This document shows positions 34,926 through 44,145 of a stretch of 64,000 bases of DNA, in pieces (positions within the stretch are counted from its first letter, which is position 1; every line of letters begins with the position of its first letter). Position numbers and translations under genes: made by a program. The stretch is from Promethearchaeota archaeon (GTDB lineage: Archaea; Asgardarchaeota; Lokiarchaeia; Sigynarchaeales; SOKP01): contig JAHPYY010000199.1 in the NCBI GenBank assembly GCA_019058515.1, forward strand, positions 1-64,000, read 5' to 3'. The notes below the pieces were generated by a model, which was not told where the DNA came from, made no database searches, and saw only the letters and a program-made list of their open reading frames with translations.

Positions 34926-35882
34926 ATGTCAGTAAGAATTAAAACTCCGAATTTAGACGATATATTCGAACGATGGAAACAGAGTGCTGTAAGAAAAGAT
35001 AGAAAAAAGATGGAGAAGGAATTTGGAACGAAAGGAGCTGTTTTTTCCCTAGATGCGATTAGTGCAGCAGAGTATGTTAAAGATACTCAAAAAGAAGCCG
35101 CCATATATTTTTCAATTAGGAAAACGACTGGTGGTCCAAAAGAGACAAAAAAGGAAGAAGTCACGGTTGATGCGACTAAAGTTAGCAAGGAAACTTACTA
35201 TTCCTTCAAAGGCTCCAAAATACATAAAGAAAATTGGAAAGGTAAGCTAATTGTTCCCATTTACGAGACAATTTCTCCCGTTGCGTGCAAAACCTGTAAA
35301 GGAAAAGGATTTAACGAACCTAAATGTAAAGATTGCAGCGGTTCAGGTAAAATCCAAGAAAATATCGAGGTTTTGGTTGGAGAGAAGCAAGATAAGCAGA
35401 GAAAAACCTTCTCCTATCCCTGTGGAACCTGCTATGGCACCGGTAAGTTAAGAGAACATTGTAAGGACTGTGACGGGCATCAATACCAATACAAATACGA
35501 GACCAATCCCGTCCCTTTTGAAACGATAGTAACGGGAATACCTGTACTTCATAGTAGTGCAAAGACTAAATATGAAAAAGAAATTGAAAAAGATTTACAC
35601 GAAGTAATTGAGGATGTCGAAGGTATCAAATTCAGTGACTTTAAATCCTTAGAACAAAAAGCTGAAGCATCCTTAGGGTATTATAACAAAAACATAAAGA
35701 AGACTATCTCTACTGCGAGCAGTGATCATAAAAACTTCGAAAAAGATAAAGACACTTCGATTAATTCGCAAATACATCTTTTTCCAATGATTCAATTGAT
35801 GGCTGAAACTAAGAAAGGTTCAAAATTCGAAGTGTATTCTATTGGATCTGAAAAAAAATTTATGATATTCTCAAACTTTTAG
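34926..35882 (+). CDS. DnaJ-type cysteine-rich protein without J domain
   Basis: A 318-residue protein. Residues about 120-190 hold four CxxCxGxG-type motifs in the DnaJ zinc-domain order: CKTCKGKG, CKDCSGSG, CGTCYGTG and CKDCDGHQ. The N-terminal 110 residues (YYSFKGSKIHKENW) and C-terminal 120 residues are not DnaJ-like, and there is no HPD-containing J domain, so it cannot recruit Hsp70 in the usual way. A role in protein or disulfide handling is inference. A TATA box CTTATATAG lies 25 bases upstream and GAGAAG sits close to the ATG. Confidence 0.78.
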   Translation: MSVRIKTPNLDDIFERWKQSAVRKDRKKMEKEFGTKGAVFSLDAISAAEYVKDTQKEAAIYFSIRKTTGGPKETKKEEVTVDATKVSKETYYSFKGSKIHKENWKGKLIVPIYETISPVACKTCKGKGFNEPKCKDCSGSGKIQENIEVLVGEKQDKQRKTFSYPCGTCYGTGKLREHCKDCDGHQYQYKYETNPVPFETIVTGIPVLHSSAKTKYEKEIEKDLHEVIEDVEGIKFSDFKSLEQKAEASLGYYNKNIKKTISTASSDHKNFEKDKDTSINSQIHLFPMIQLMAETKKGSKFEVYSIGSEKKFMIFSNF

Positions 35883-35889
35883 AAAAATA

Positions 35890-35916
35890 GTTTATTTTTA
35901 ATTTTCCTTTTTTTTT
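35890..35916 (+). terminator. T-rich terminator after the DnaJ-type gene
   Basis: A stretch with five-, four- and eight-base T runs directly after the stop codon, between two convergent genes. Suits oligo-T termination of the plus-strand transcript. Confidence 0.4.
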
Positions 35917-35925
35917 GAATTATAT

Positions 35926-37434
35926 TCAAGTTCGATATTCTGGTAACAAAATGATGAAATTGCTACCCTTTGAACGATCGCCTTTATATCTATCCTCAAC
36001 CCAGATTTTACCCTGGTGGATTTCTATAATTTCTTTAACTAATCCTAGTCCTAGCCCAATCCGGTTATAATTGTAGTGTTGATTGGAGATGAAATTAAAA
36101 ATAGAAGATTTTTGTGGATCACTAATCCCTATTCCATTGTCAATTACCTCCACTTTAACATAACCAATGTCATTTCTATATTCTTTTGACAAACGTGTTA
36201 TAATTTGTTTAACTTCACTATCATTGTACTTAATAGCGTTAACAAATAGGTTACTAAACACATCATAAAGGAATTCGTTGGATTGTATTATGTAGTCAGT
36301 TTCAAATCCCTGATAGATAACCTCAATATTCTCTTGTCGATAAGTCGGACGCTTTTCCTCTATAGCATCCTTAATTATATCGTTTAAGCGCTGAGGTATC
36401 AACGAACTGCTCATATCGTCTAAGGCAGACAACTTTCTTACATTTGTAATGAGATTTGCTCCACGTTGAATGTGATCTTTTATCATTTCAAACATTTCAA
36501 CGATTTCTGGAGGATGGGATTCGATATTTTTTGTCAAATCACTGCTTATTTCAACCGAAGTTAGAATGCCTTGTAAAATATTTGAGATATCGTGCGCAAA
36601 TAAATCCTTGTAAAATTCAGCCCGATTATATGCTTTCCGGTACTTTTGTTCTGATTTCTCAAGTGCTTCTTGAGATATTATCCTCTCAGTAATGTCTTCA
36701 TAAGTACATAATATTCCAATAACTTTTCCTGAATCTGAATGCAAAGGAATTTTATTGGTGTCTAACCAAGCTTTTCTTCCATCAGCTTGGAGTTGTGGTT
36801 CGATTATGTGATATTCAGATTTGTCTGTAGCCATTACGAGTTGATCGATTTCGTAAAAGGATTCAGCTTCAGTTTTTCTCCAAGGTAAATCATAATCGGT
36901 TTTTCCAATTATATTATTCGAGACTTCAACTCCAGCTACTCTCGCGAAATTTCGATTGCACCCTAAATATTTAGAATTTATATCCTTCCAACAGATTAAT
37001 TGAGGGATATTGTCCATTACTAATTGAAACATCTGACTATTCCTTCTAAGTTCCGTTTCAATTTTCTTCTGGTTAGTAAATTCTCGCAATATGCACAATA
37101 CACAATTCGTGAATTTATCGCTTTCAATAAGAGAGAGGCTAATTTCACCAATAAACGATCTTGACATTTTAGAAATAAACTTATATTCGATCATTTTAAG
37201 AACATCTCCCTGAATAACGCGCTCCAAATCCTTTATTATTTCTTTTTTTTCACTATCGTCGAGAAAGTCGCTAATATTGGTATTCTGGAGATCCTCTTTA
37301 TTTGCACATCCAAATAGTCGATAGCTATTCTCAGAACATTTTAGGATTCGACCATATCGATCTAATATCAGAACAACATCTGGAAAAGATCCTAATAGAG
37401 TGTCTAATATGTTTTCTCCAAAACTTTGGTTCAT
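35926..37434 (-). CDS. Soluble PAS-PAS sensor histidine kinase
   Basis: A 502-residue histidine kinase. Two PAS domains lie at about 15-125 (GRILKCSENSYRLFGCANKE) and 130-260 (YLGCNRNFARVAGVE, EDITERI). The dimerisation helix has the phospho-acceptor His near residue 281 (LFAHDISNILQGILTSV). The ATPase domain has N-box NLFVNAIKYND, G1 DNGIGIS and G2 GLGLGLVKEI. There is no membrane segment and no receiver domain. It is the last gene of a minus-strand cluster after a 7TM protein and a 92-residue protein, which could serve as its membrane input. No response regulator is in the window. Confidence 0.92.
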   Translation of the reverse strand: MNQSFGENILDTLLGSFPDVVLILDRYGRILKCSENSYRLFGCANKEDLQNTNISDFLDDSEKKEIIKDLERVIQGDVLKMIEYKFISKMSRSFIGEISLSLIESDKFTNCVLCILREFTNQKKIETELRRNSQMFQLVMDNIPQLICWKDINSKYLGCNRNFARVAGVEVSNNIIGKTDYDLPWRKTEAESFYEIDQLVMATDKSEYHIIEPQLQADGRKAWLDTNKIPLHSDSGKVIGILCTYEDITERIISQEALEKSEQKYRKAYNRAEFYKDLFAHDISNILQGILTSVEISSDLTKNIESHPPEIVEMFEMIKDHIQRGANLITNVRKLSALDDMSSSLIPQRLNDIIKDAIEEKRPTYRQENIEVIYQGFETDYIIQSNEFLYDVFSNLFVNAIKYNDSEVKQIITRLSKEYRNDIGYVKVEVIDNGIGISDPQKSSIFNFISNQHYNYNRIGLGLGLVKEIIEIHQGKIWVEDRYKGDRSKGSNFIILLPEYRT

Positions 37435-37548
37435 TCTATTACAATTTCAGAGGAATTTTTTGAGTATAATTGGTTACATATTTCAGTTAAAATACTAATT
37501 ATGTCAAGATAATTTTAATGTTTGTATAAAATTTAAATCTATATTTCG

Positions 37549-37827
37549 CTACACATTCCCTATCTTAATTATGGACTGATTATTAGTTAATTCAAAGACT
37601 AAGTTTTTAATTATCTGGTCTGAATCATTAACATTTAAATTATTTAACCGCTTTTTTAAGGAATTTTCTAATGTATTTTTAAGATCAGTATAATTTATAC
37701 GAAATATTGGCTTAAATGGACCTAACTCGTCTTTAATCGAGAGTTTTATTAATCCGCGTGCAGCAGGAGGACTGATTTTAATCTCCGTTGACAATATATT
37801 CGCTAAATAATGAATTATTTCGATCAT
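37549..37827 (-). CDS. Small conserved-looking protein of a 7TM/kinase module
   Basis: A 92-residue alpha/beta protein (EIKISPPAARGLIKLSIKDE followed by LGPFKPIFRI). Its ATG overlaps the stop of the 7TM gene by four bases (ATGA-type junction), a sign of translational coupling. No family is recognised. Because of the coupling it very likely acts together with the 7TM protein, and possibly passes its signal to the kinase gene 115 bases downstream. Confidence 0.6.
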   Translation of the reverse strand: MIEIIHYLANILSTEIKISPPAARGLIKLSIKDELGPFKPIFRINYTDLKNTLENSLKKRLNNLNVNDSDQIIKNLVFELTNNQSIIKIGNV

Positions 37828-38630
37828 TGCTCCGCCTCCATTTCCTGCTTGATTTTTGAGATTAAATCATCTTCAGATAACTCCAAAACATCCTGATTTT
37901 CGATCCTAACATAACCATTATTTAAAATTCTTTTTAACTTCTTAGGCATTATCCAGACGATTGAAAATCCTAGTCCAAAAATTAACGATTGTATTGAAAG
38001 TACAGCATAGACGTTTATACTTGATAAATAAGATGGATTCCCAATAGGAATGTTCCAAGGAAGAAAGATAGGTAATGCTGGCTGAAAACTCATGATAACC
38101 GATACATAGATGATAACTTTATATCGAACCTTAATCCATGGTTCTAAATCAGCATTTTTTACTTTTCTGTAAGCTTGATAAGTTGAATATGTTAACCAGT
38201 TAAAAGTGATAAATGTGTAGATTAAATCGTTTACTATTTGCAGATAATATGAAGTTGGATTCATTTCTATTGTGTAATGAATATCTAATATGATTTGAAA
38301 AACAGAAAGCATAATTACGATAAAGAACACCACTAACTTCCCATTTTTTCGATCTTTATGAAAAGTGAGGTTTGTGAAAATGACAAGAAAAATAAAACCT
38401 ATCGATACAAGAATTTCCTCGAATGTAGAACCAAGACCTATAAAGAAATTTCCAAGAAATCTAAATGATACAAGAAGAAATCCTATTCCAATAAATATTA
38501 GGTTCAAAAGTTTTAATTGAATTGTTCGGATTATGAAATAGATACCGCAGGTAACCATTGAAATTATAAAAAGTATAAGAAATGAATTGAATAATAAAAG
38601 TAAACTTATTTCAATCATTCGATATCTCAT
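37824..38630 (-). CDS. Seven-transmembrane protein, likely sensor
   Basis: A 268-residue protein with about seven hydrophobic segments and a charged cytosolic tail (ELSEDDLISKIKQEMEAEQ). This matches the size and shape of the 7TM sensory modules found at the front of some histidine kinases. It is the first gene of a three-gene minus-strand unit: this 7TM protein, the coupled 92-residue protein, then the PAS kinase. Ligand is unknown. The short divergent promoter is shared with the gene at 38761. Confidence 0.65.
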   Translation of the reverse strand: MRYRMIEISLLLLFNSFLILFIISMVTCGIYFIIRTIQLKLLNLIFIGIGFLLVSFRFLGNFFIGLGSTFEEILVSIGFIFLVIFTNLTFHKDRKNGKLVVFFIVIMLSVFQIILDIHYTIEMNPTSYYLQIVNDLIYTFITFNWLTYSTYQAYRKVKNADLEPWIKVRYKVIIYVSVIMSFQPALPIFLPWNIPIGNPSYLSSINVYAVLSIQSLIFGLGFSIVWIMPKKLKRILNNGYVRIENQDVLELSEDDLISKIKQEMEAEQ

Positions 38631-38760
38631 ATATTTTTCAAATTATATTCTCTTAATCATTGAATCTATTAATAAAGTTGTTGTTTTTAGGTTTTTACGA
38701 TTTAGTATCAAAAAAAGAAGAGTATTAAGATTTATTTACTCATTTTTTTTTTAGTTATTT

Positions 38761-39492
38761 ATGCTAATTAATCCAAAAGTTACCAAACTTATTATTTTCA
38801 ACGCTGGGGGCGGTATTGTCGAAAGAGAAATCAAGTTGAGCGTTACTCAAGGGATTAACGAGTTCCAGATTGAAGATGTTCCTGCAAGTTTCGACCCTAA
38901 CTCGGCAGATATAACCCTAGAATATCTAAATTCAGCGGATGAAAAAGCAATAACTTTACAGCAAACTATTGTAGCACTTCCGGACATGAACTACTCAAAT
39001 AAAATAATCGAGCGCGAAAAATCTGCTGCGAACAACATAATTAATTACGCAATTGATTTTACTCGAGAAATGCGAGAAAAAGTATCTAATATTTGCGAGT
39101 CCAGTTCTTATCGAACCTATGCGGATATGAAAGGAATTTTCGACTTTATAATTAAAGCTGAAACAGTTGGAGAAGTTTTGGTCAAAATCACCTATTTTAT
39201 AAGCGACTTAAGAATAAATTGGCACACATCTATACAAGTTAATATTGGAAACGACGGTGAAAACGCAGAAGTAGAAGGGTTCATCATAGTTGACAATAAA
39301 ACAGGATTTTCGTACGAGAACGTAGAATTAGGTTTCGCAATTTTTGAATTACCTAAACCCTCAAGCTTTGCCGCAGTTCCAAGATTAGACGATATGGAAT
39401 TTCAAGAGCAAGAGTTCCCTGCAGCATTAAGGCAAGAAATAAGCAGAAGACCTTTAAAGAGAACTCAGAGATTAAAAAACTTAATGATGTGA
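38761..39492 (+). CDS. DUF4140/DUF4139-like protein, N-terminal half
   Basis: A 243-residue protein. The start (KVTKLIIFNAGGGIVEREIK and INEFQIEDVPASFDPNSADI) matches the DUF4140 pattern seen at the front of the mucoidy-inhibitor-A-like family: a strand, a Val/Arg turn, then G...F.I.DVP..FDP.S. The later part (KAETVGEVLVKITYFISDLR, IIVDNKTGFSYENVELGF) matches the start of DUF4139. In bacteria both halves are in one protein; here the gene ends after the first part and the second continues seven bases later. Function is unknown in the family. Confidence 0.6.
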   Translation: MLINPKVTKLIIFNAGGGIVEREIKLSVTQGINEFQIEDVPASFDPNSADITLEYLNSADEKAITLQQTIVALPDMNYSNKIIEREKSAANNIINYAIDFTREMREKVSNICESSSYRTYADMKGIFDFIIKAETVGEVLVKITYFISDLRINWHTSIQVNIGNDGENAEVEGFIIVDNKTGFSYENVELGFAIFELPKPSSFAAVPRLDDMEFQEQEFPAALRQEISRRPLKRTQRLKNLMM

Positions 39493-39499
39493 GGAAAAA

Positions 39500-40162
39500 A
39501 TGAAAGCAACAGTCCCAAGTCGTAAAAAAATTAAATTAAAATGGTTCAAAACTAATTGTATAATTTCAATTGAGCGAGAAATTGACATTCAATATGAGCC
39601 CAGTAATATTACTTCAAATAAATTAAATAGAGACACGATTGTGCAGTATGTTTTGCCTAAGGAAGATGATTTACTGAATAAAGATATACCCATCAACTCT
39701 CCGATGACGCTTTACAAAAATAACCTCCCTTTTCTTTTCTTAAATACTTCAAAAAGTTTAGGTACGAAAATTATATCCGAAGATATGATCGACGACGATG
39801 TAATTGTGGATGACGACATTGTTAAGGTACACGAAGGAAAACCGGAAGTTACCTTTGAAGATGCTCGAGATCCTAAAGAACATATCGAAGTGAGAACGAG
39901 ATATGATAATATTGCGCGGAAAATTACAATTGAAAATAAGTTAGAAAATACCATCACCATATCGGTTAAATTTAAGCAAACCAAAGATGTCGTTTTTATT
40001 AAATCGGAACCCGAACCTAGCGAAATTGAGGAGCCAATCTTTAAATTCCAAGTATCTATTCCGCCCGAAACAAAAAAACACATTTCACTTGAATTACAAG
40101 CGAAGATAATCACTAGAACCACTAAAATAAAACCCGAATTTATCAAGAGCTTGAAGAGATAG
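39500..40162 (+). CDS. DUF4139-like protein, C-terminal half
   Basis: A 220-residue beta-rich protein directly after the previous gene (seven-base gap with GTGAGGAAAAA as ribosome-binding site). Strand phrases such as RYDNIARKITIENKLENTIT and FKFQVSIPPETKKHISLELQ match the last part of DUF4139, where a Pro-Pro-Gly-like turn precedes the final strands. The pair probably forms one complex equivalent to the fused family. Confidence 0.55.
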   Translation: MKATVPSRKKIKLKWFKTNCIISIEREIDIQYEPSNITSNKLNRDTIVQYVLPKEDDLLNKDIPINSPMTLYKNNLPFLFLNTSKSLGTKIISEDMIDDDVIVDDDIVKVHEGKPEVTFEDARDPKEHIEVRTRYDNIARKITIENKLENTITISVKFKQTKDVVFIKSEPEPSEIEEPIFKFQVSIPPETKKHISLELQAKIITRTTKIKPEFIKSLKR

Positions 40163-40232
40163 ACCCCAATTTTTGAATTTTAATTTCCATATTAATTACC
40201 TTTTTCTTTAATTCTTGTTTGAAATAAGTATT

Positions 40233-41009
40233 ATGCCTGAGTTAGCAGAAGTTGAGCAACTCAAAAATTATCTACTGAAATGTTGTATAAACAAAACCAT
40301 AAATAAAGTTCTTATTCGTGACGAGAATTTTCTTGAAATTTCAGAAACAGAACTAAATAAAACTCTCAAAAACAAAAGGATTGAATCTATTCAAAGACAT
40401 GGGAAATACTTGTTTGTGGACATAGGTAATAAATTCATTGTTTTGCATTTTGGTATGACAGGAGATGTACAGACATTTAAGAACATTAAGAATGAACCAA
40501 AATTTAGCAAAGTACTTTTTAAGTTCACAGACGGTTCGTTTCTTTCGTATATATCGATAAGGAAATTCGGAAAGATTCTCATTACCAATAATGCTGAACA
40601 GTTTATTGAAAACAGAAAATTTGGTCCCGATGCTTTAAAAATGAGTTTAAACGAGTTCCAAAACGCTTTGAAAAGGAGAAGTGCTTACATTAAATCGACA
40701 TTAATGAATCAGGAAGTTATTGCAGGATTGGGAAATTTATATTCAGATGAGGTATTGTATCAAAGCAAAATTTTTCCTAAAAAGAAAACCAATCTGTTAA
40801 CTAAAGATGACATAGAAAATTTGTTTAATTGTATAAAGTCTGTGTTAAAAGTCGCTATTGACAAAAAGGGGCATTTAGAACAATATCCTCAAAATTTTAT
40901 AATTCCTCACAGAGATTTAGAGGAAAAATGCCCAAGATGTAATGGAATACTTACAAGGTACGAGATTTCAGGAAGACATGGATTTTATTGTGGAAAATGT
41001 CAAAAATAA
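40233..41009 (+). CDS. mutM: Formamidopyrimidine-DNA glycosylase (Fpg/Nei family)
   Basis: A 258-residue base-excision repair glycosylase/AP lyase that removes oxidised purines. The start is fixed at the ATG at 40233 because the family needs the N-terminal Pro-Glu: MPELAEVEQLKNYL, with Pro2 as nucleophile. ATG at 40215 would bury it. Further motifs: RHGKYLFVDIG, LHFGMTGD with the conserved LxMTG-like helix, AGLGNLYSDEVL (helix-two-turn-helix) and a four-Cys zinc finger CPRCNG...CGKCQ at the end. Intact, normal length. Confidence 0.92.
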   Translation: MPELAEVEQLKNYLLKCCINKTINKVLIRDENFLEISETELNKTLKNKRIESIQRHGKYLFVDIGNKFIVLHFGMTGDVQTFKNIKNEPKFSKVLFKFTDGSFLSYISIRKFGKILITNNAEQFIENRKFGPDALKMSLNEFQNALKRRSAYIKSTLMNQEVIAGLGNLYSDEVLYQSKIFPKKKTNLLTKDDIENLFNCIKSVLKVAIDKKGHLEQYPQNFIIPHRDLEEKCPRCNGILTRYEISGRHGFYCGKCQK

Positions 41010-41018
41010 GAAAAAAAA

Positions 41019-41876
41019 TTAAATTCCTCCCAAAAATAAAGCTAAAATTTGAAATAAAATACTTATTTTCAATAATAATCTGACTCGCTTTAACGATCTT
41101 ATTTTTAAATCGATATTGTAGGTATAAAACAATGTAATTAAGAGGATAGCCACATAAATCATCAATGGAAAGAAATAGAGAAACATATTTATTCCTCCGA
41201 ATACAAAAGGTAAGATTAGAAGTAGAATCGAACTTAATTCCATGGTAAGCATAAAATTCCTTACTTTAGATGAAAAACTAAGTATCTCCGGATCATCGGG
41301 ATCTCTAACTATTTCTTCAGTCAAATGGTTTTTCAAAAAATCTCTAATGAATTTTAGGAGAAAAATTCCAATGAATATGAAATAACCACTTACAAGTAGG
41401 TAATTCATATTAATTAGAATAGCATACAAAATCGGAATTGAAAAACTGACACTTGGTACTAAAGCTTTTGTGTATAATGCGTGGCGTTTATTCTCGGTCA
41501 TTTTGTATAACCCAATCCAAAATAACCCAAGAATTACGATTAATAAAGGACTAGCAAGTCCAAGGAAGTCAATTGCACTATGAATAATTGTTAAAATCAA
41601 CACAATAGAGTAAATAATCACCATCATTATTAATATTGGCTTTCCTGATATTATTTCGATACGTTCCTCGGAAGACTCGCGCCTTTGAATATATTCTAAC
41701 ACTAGAAAGCTAGTCAGAGTGATTAATCCAACTATAATTGACCCAAAAATCATGTTATCTGTGAAGATGCCCAATCCTACACTGCTCTTGGCAAAAAATA
41801 AGCAAATGAGGAAAATGATAATACTTTCAATTATCTTGAGTGGTTTAACTAAATCTATTACTTTTTTGATGCTCAT
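41019..41876 (-). CDS. Polytopic membrane protein
   Basis: A 285-residue protein with eight to nine hydrophobic segments and short loops, one of them charged (EYIQRRESSEERIEIISG). No transport or enzyme signature is recognised. It is 14 bases downstream of the large secreted protein on the same strand, so the two may share a transcript. Confidence 0.6.
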   Translation of the reverse strand: MSIKKVIDLVKPLKIIESIIIFLICLFFAKSSVGLGIFTDNMIFGSIIVGLITLTSFLVLEYIQRRESSEERIEIISGKPILIMMVIIYSIVLILTIIHSAIDFLGLASPLLIVILGLFWIGLYKMTENKRHALYTKALVPSVSFSIPILYAILINMNYLLVSGYFIFIGIFLLKFIRDFLKNHLTEEIVRDPDDPEILSFSSKVRNFMLTMELSSILLLILPFVFGGINMFLYFFPLMIYVAILLITLFYTYNIDLKIRSLKRVRLLLKISILFQILALFLGGI

Positions 41877-41890
41877 AATATTCAGAAGCT

Positions 41891-43936
41891 TTATGGTGTA
41901 TAATTTCTATTGTTTAATTCAAAATCTAATTCTAAGGTTTGAGTCCCGTACTTTATTTCAAGTTTTAGAGTGTTAAACTCTTGATAGCAATATTTATTGT
42001 CGTGCCGTTCGTAAGGACCAAGATCAATTTCATTTCCATTAACTGTAAGAGGAGCGTCCCAAGAAACGGCTACTTTGCCCCTAGAAGGAGAGTTATACTG
42101 TACTTCATATCCCAAAGGAGCTTGAAGCACGCTTAATGACGACGATAAAATCGATTCCATGAAGTTTTCAAAAGAACCGTATTGCTCAATATCACCAAGT
42201 TCGACAATATATAAGTTTTTTTTACCCATAGAACGTAATTCATAATCAGAAACCCACACCGTTGGTTGAAGAGAATATAAGGCTACATAACTATCAGATT
42301 TAGAACCAAATGTCCATCCATCGCGCCGTTCTACATCATCAAACGCCCATTTTGGAAAGTAAGCATGAGTGTAGGGGCGATATCCTAAGACAATCGAAAT
42401 TAATTCAGCTTCAAGCGGTTGCACAGCTCTATCGTATTGAATTATACCTACATTTTTATAAAGTGTCGCTCGAGGGTTCCACCCCCCAGTAAATTCCTGA
42501 GGGCTCACTCCTCCTGGAGAGCTAGTATATACATATGCATACTCGCTTAAACTTGCTTGCCAGATATGTTGTTGAATACCATTCATGCCTTTATGATGAT
42601 CTTGCGCTCCAGATAATTGATAATATGGAGTCCGATATGTGTAAGTATTGACCGTTTCTAAGCACACTCCTCGAGTAATATCGCTTATAAATTCGGAATA
42701 TTCGCTGACAGACATACCTCTTACAGCAGAACCTATGTTAAGGACATCGAGAAACAATGCGTCGTTAAAGATTAACCCGGGATCTAACTCGTATTGGTTC
42801 ATCAGTTTCAGTGTAGCGTCTAAAACCAACGATTCCGCAGGAGCGGACATCAACCACCAAAACATAAGATCATTTATATCTTCATATCCAAATCCATACT
42901 TTGGTGCTTCGCTCACATCTATACTGTTTCTTTCCCTGTGTTCGTGGCTGTTTTCGGCGTTTTTTGCGATATTCTCTAAGATTGGGGGAGGTACATAACG
43001 CTCGCTTGTAGCTAGAGCCACAGCGGCTCCATTACTTCTGTCCTCGGGATTATGATATCCAATCCCTAACATAACCCATGCTGGTTCAGATGTTGAGTCT
43101 CGAGAGGGGAGATCGTCAATACTTTTTCCTAATTGTTTATTATCCTCGGTTCTACCGTGTGTGGTTGCGTAGATGCCTTTAAAATAATTGTTAGCGAAAT
43201 CAAACGCTATGATATCAAGAAGCATCGAAGCTCTTACAACTATATCTTCATGCTCTGAAAAATCTACCAAATTCAATAGAGCAGTTAAATCTAATCTGAA
43301 GTAAATATTCGAATGCCATTCAGCAAATCCAAATTTAACCTTCCAATCGATCCACTGATTTATAAGGGGCATAGCGTGGTCAATATGGTCTTGACCGGTC
43401 ATTCCAGAATTGTTAAAAGTTTCCAAGGGGTATAATTGACCAGCCAGTAATTCTGCAGTATGAAATAATATCATGTGATTCTCCGTCCAAAAATACATCT
43501 TGTCTTTTCCTGGTTCTGTAAGCCAATATTTAAAGTTTAAAACGGTGCTTTTTATCTTGGCATTCATTTCTTCTGAAAGCACATTTGTAATTCGATTGAG
43601 GTACATGAGCCTTAAAAGAGTATTCATATCAAAGTCAGAGGTATCTTTATATGAGTTAACTTTATCTAAAGACTCCTCAATACTATCCTCATCAACGGGT
43701 AATCCAAGATAAACTTTTGCTGGTTGAGCCCCAAGACTCGAAGTTTCAATGGATCCTAATAGGTATTCCTGTTTTCTTTGTGAGAAACCTGGTGTTGCTA
43801 TGATATCTGAAGGAATGGGTTTCATCTTTTCTTGAAAACCAAACACTTTTACCTGATAAGTCTGATTTAGTATATTGGAAGTTAAAGGTAGAAGGAATAA
43901 GGAAACGAAAATTACAATTTTAATCAACTTTTTCAT
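41891..43936 (-). CDS. Large secreted protein, possibly an alpha/alpha-toroid fold
   Basis: A 681-residue protein with a clear signal peptide (KKLIKIVIFVSLFLLPLTS). Residues 120-450 are helix-rich with conserved-looking polar positions (FWTENHMILFHTAELLAGQL, KFGFAEWHSNIYFRLDLTAL), like the helical toroids of polysaccharide lyases, where an NH or WxENH-type motif is catalytic. The C-terminal 230 residues are beta-rich. The lyase assignment is a guess from shape; no lyase family motif is complete. Confidence 0.55.
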   Translation of the reverse strand: MKKLIKIVIFVSLFLLPLTSNILNQTYQVKVFGFQEKMKPIPSDIIATPGFSQRKQEYLLGSIETSSLGAQPAKVYLGLPVDEDSIEESLDKVNSYKDTSDFDMNTLLRLMYLNRITNVLSEEMNAKIKSTVLNFKYWLTEPGKDKMYFWTENHMILFHTAELLAGQLYPLETFNNSGMTGQDHIDHAMPLINQWIDWKVKFGFAEWHSNIYFRLDLTALLNLVDFSEHEDIVVRASMLLDIIAFDFANNYFKGIYATTHGRTEDNKQLGKSIDDLPSRDSTSEPAWVMLGIGYHNPEDRSNGAAVALATSERYVPPPILENIAKNAENSHEHRERNSIDVSEAPKYGFGYEDINDLMFWWLMSAPAESLVLDATLKLMNQYELDPGLIFNDALFLDVLNIGSAVRGMSVSEYSEFISDITRGVCLETVNTYTYRTPYYQLSGAQDHHKGMNGIQQHIWQASLSEYAYVYTSSPGGVSPQEFTGGWNPRATLYKNVGIIQYDRAVQPLEAELISIVLGYRPYTHAYFPKWAFDDVERRDGWTFGSKSDSYVALYSLQPTVWVSDYELRSMGKKNLYIVELGDIEQYGSFENFMESILSSSLSVLQAPLGYEVQYNSPSRGKVAVSWDAPLTVNGNEIDLGPYERHDNKYCYQEFNTLKLEIKYGTQTLELDFELNNRNYTP

Positions 43937-44070
43937 AAGAACTCTACTATTCTAGAATTGAGGTATAAATTATTGTGAAATATATTATAATTTCGAGCTT
44001 ATCTTTTAAAAAGATTCTGTATTTCATTTGAATCTTGGCTTAAGAAATGAAACTGTGAAATTTGCAAAGG

Positions 44071-44118
44071 TTTATATAAGTTGCAACTTATGTTTAGTTT
44101 GAAATATAACTTCAAACT
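44071..44118 (+). promoter_or_regulatory. Promoter with two perfect inverted repeats before the ECF gene
   Basis: A TATA box TTTATATA (44071-44078) overlaps the perfect 16-base palindrome ATAAGTTGCAACTTAT (44076-44091). A second inverted repeat follows, AGTTTGAA (44096-44103) and TTCAAACT (44111-44118) with seven bases between. A palindrome over the TATA box and another at the start region is the layout of a repressor-controlled archaeal promoter. The likely product of transcription is the ECF S-component at 44146. Confidence 0.6.
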
Positions 44119-44145
44119 TATATATCATTCCAAATATGAAAAATT

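Noticed and set aside
39712..40146. Long minus-strand open frame opposite the DUF4139-like gene
   Set aside because: It lies fully inside a better-supported plus-strand gene and its peptide is Ser/Leu-rich without motif or start signal.
41891..43936. Assignment of the secreted protein to a specific polysaccharide lyase family
   Set aside because: Only a partial ENH-type motif is present, so no family name was given.
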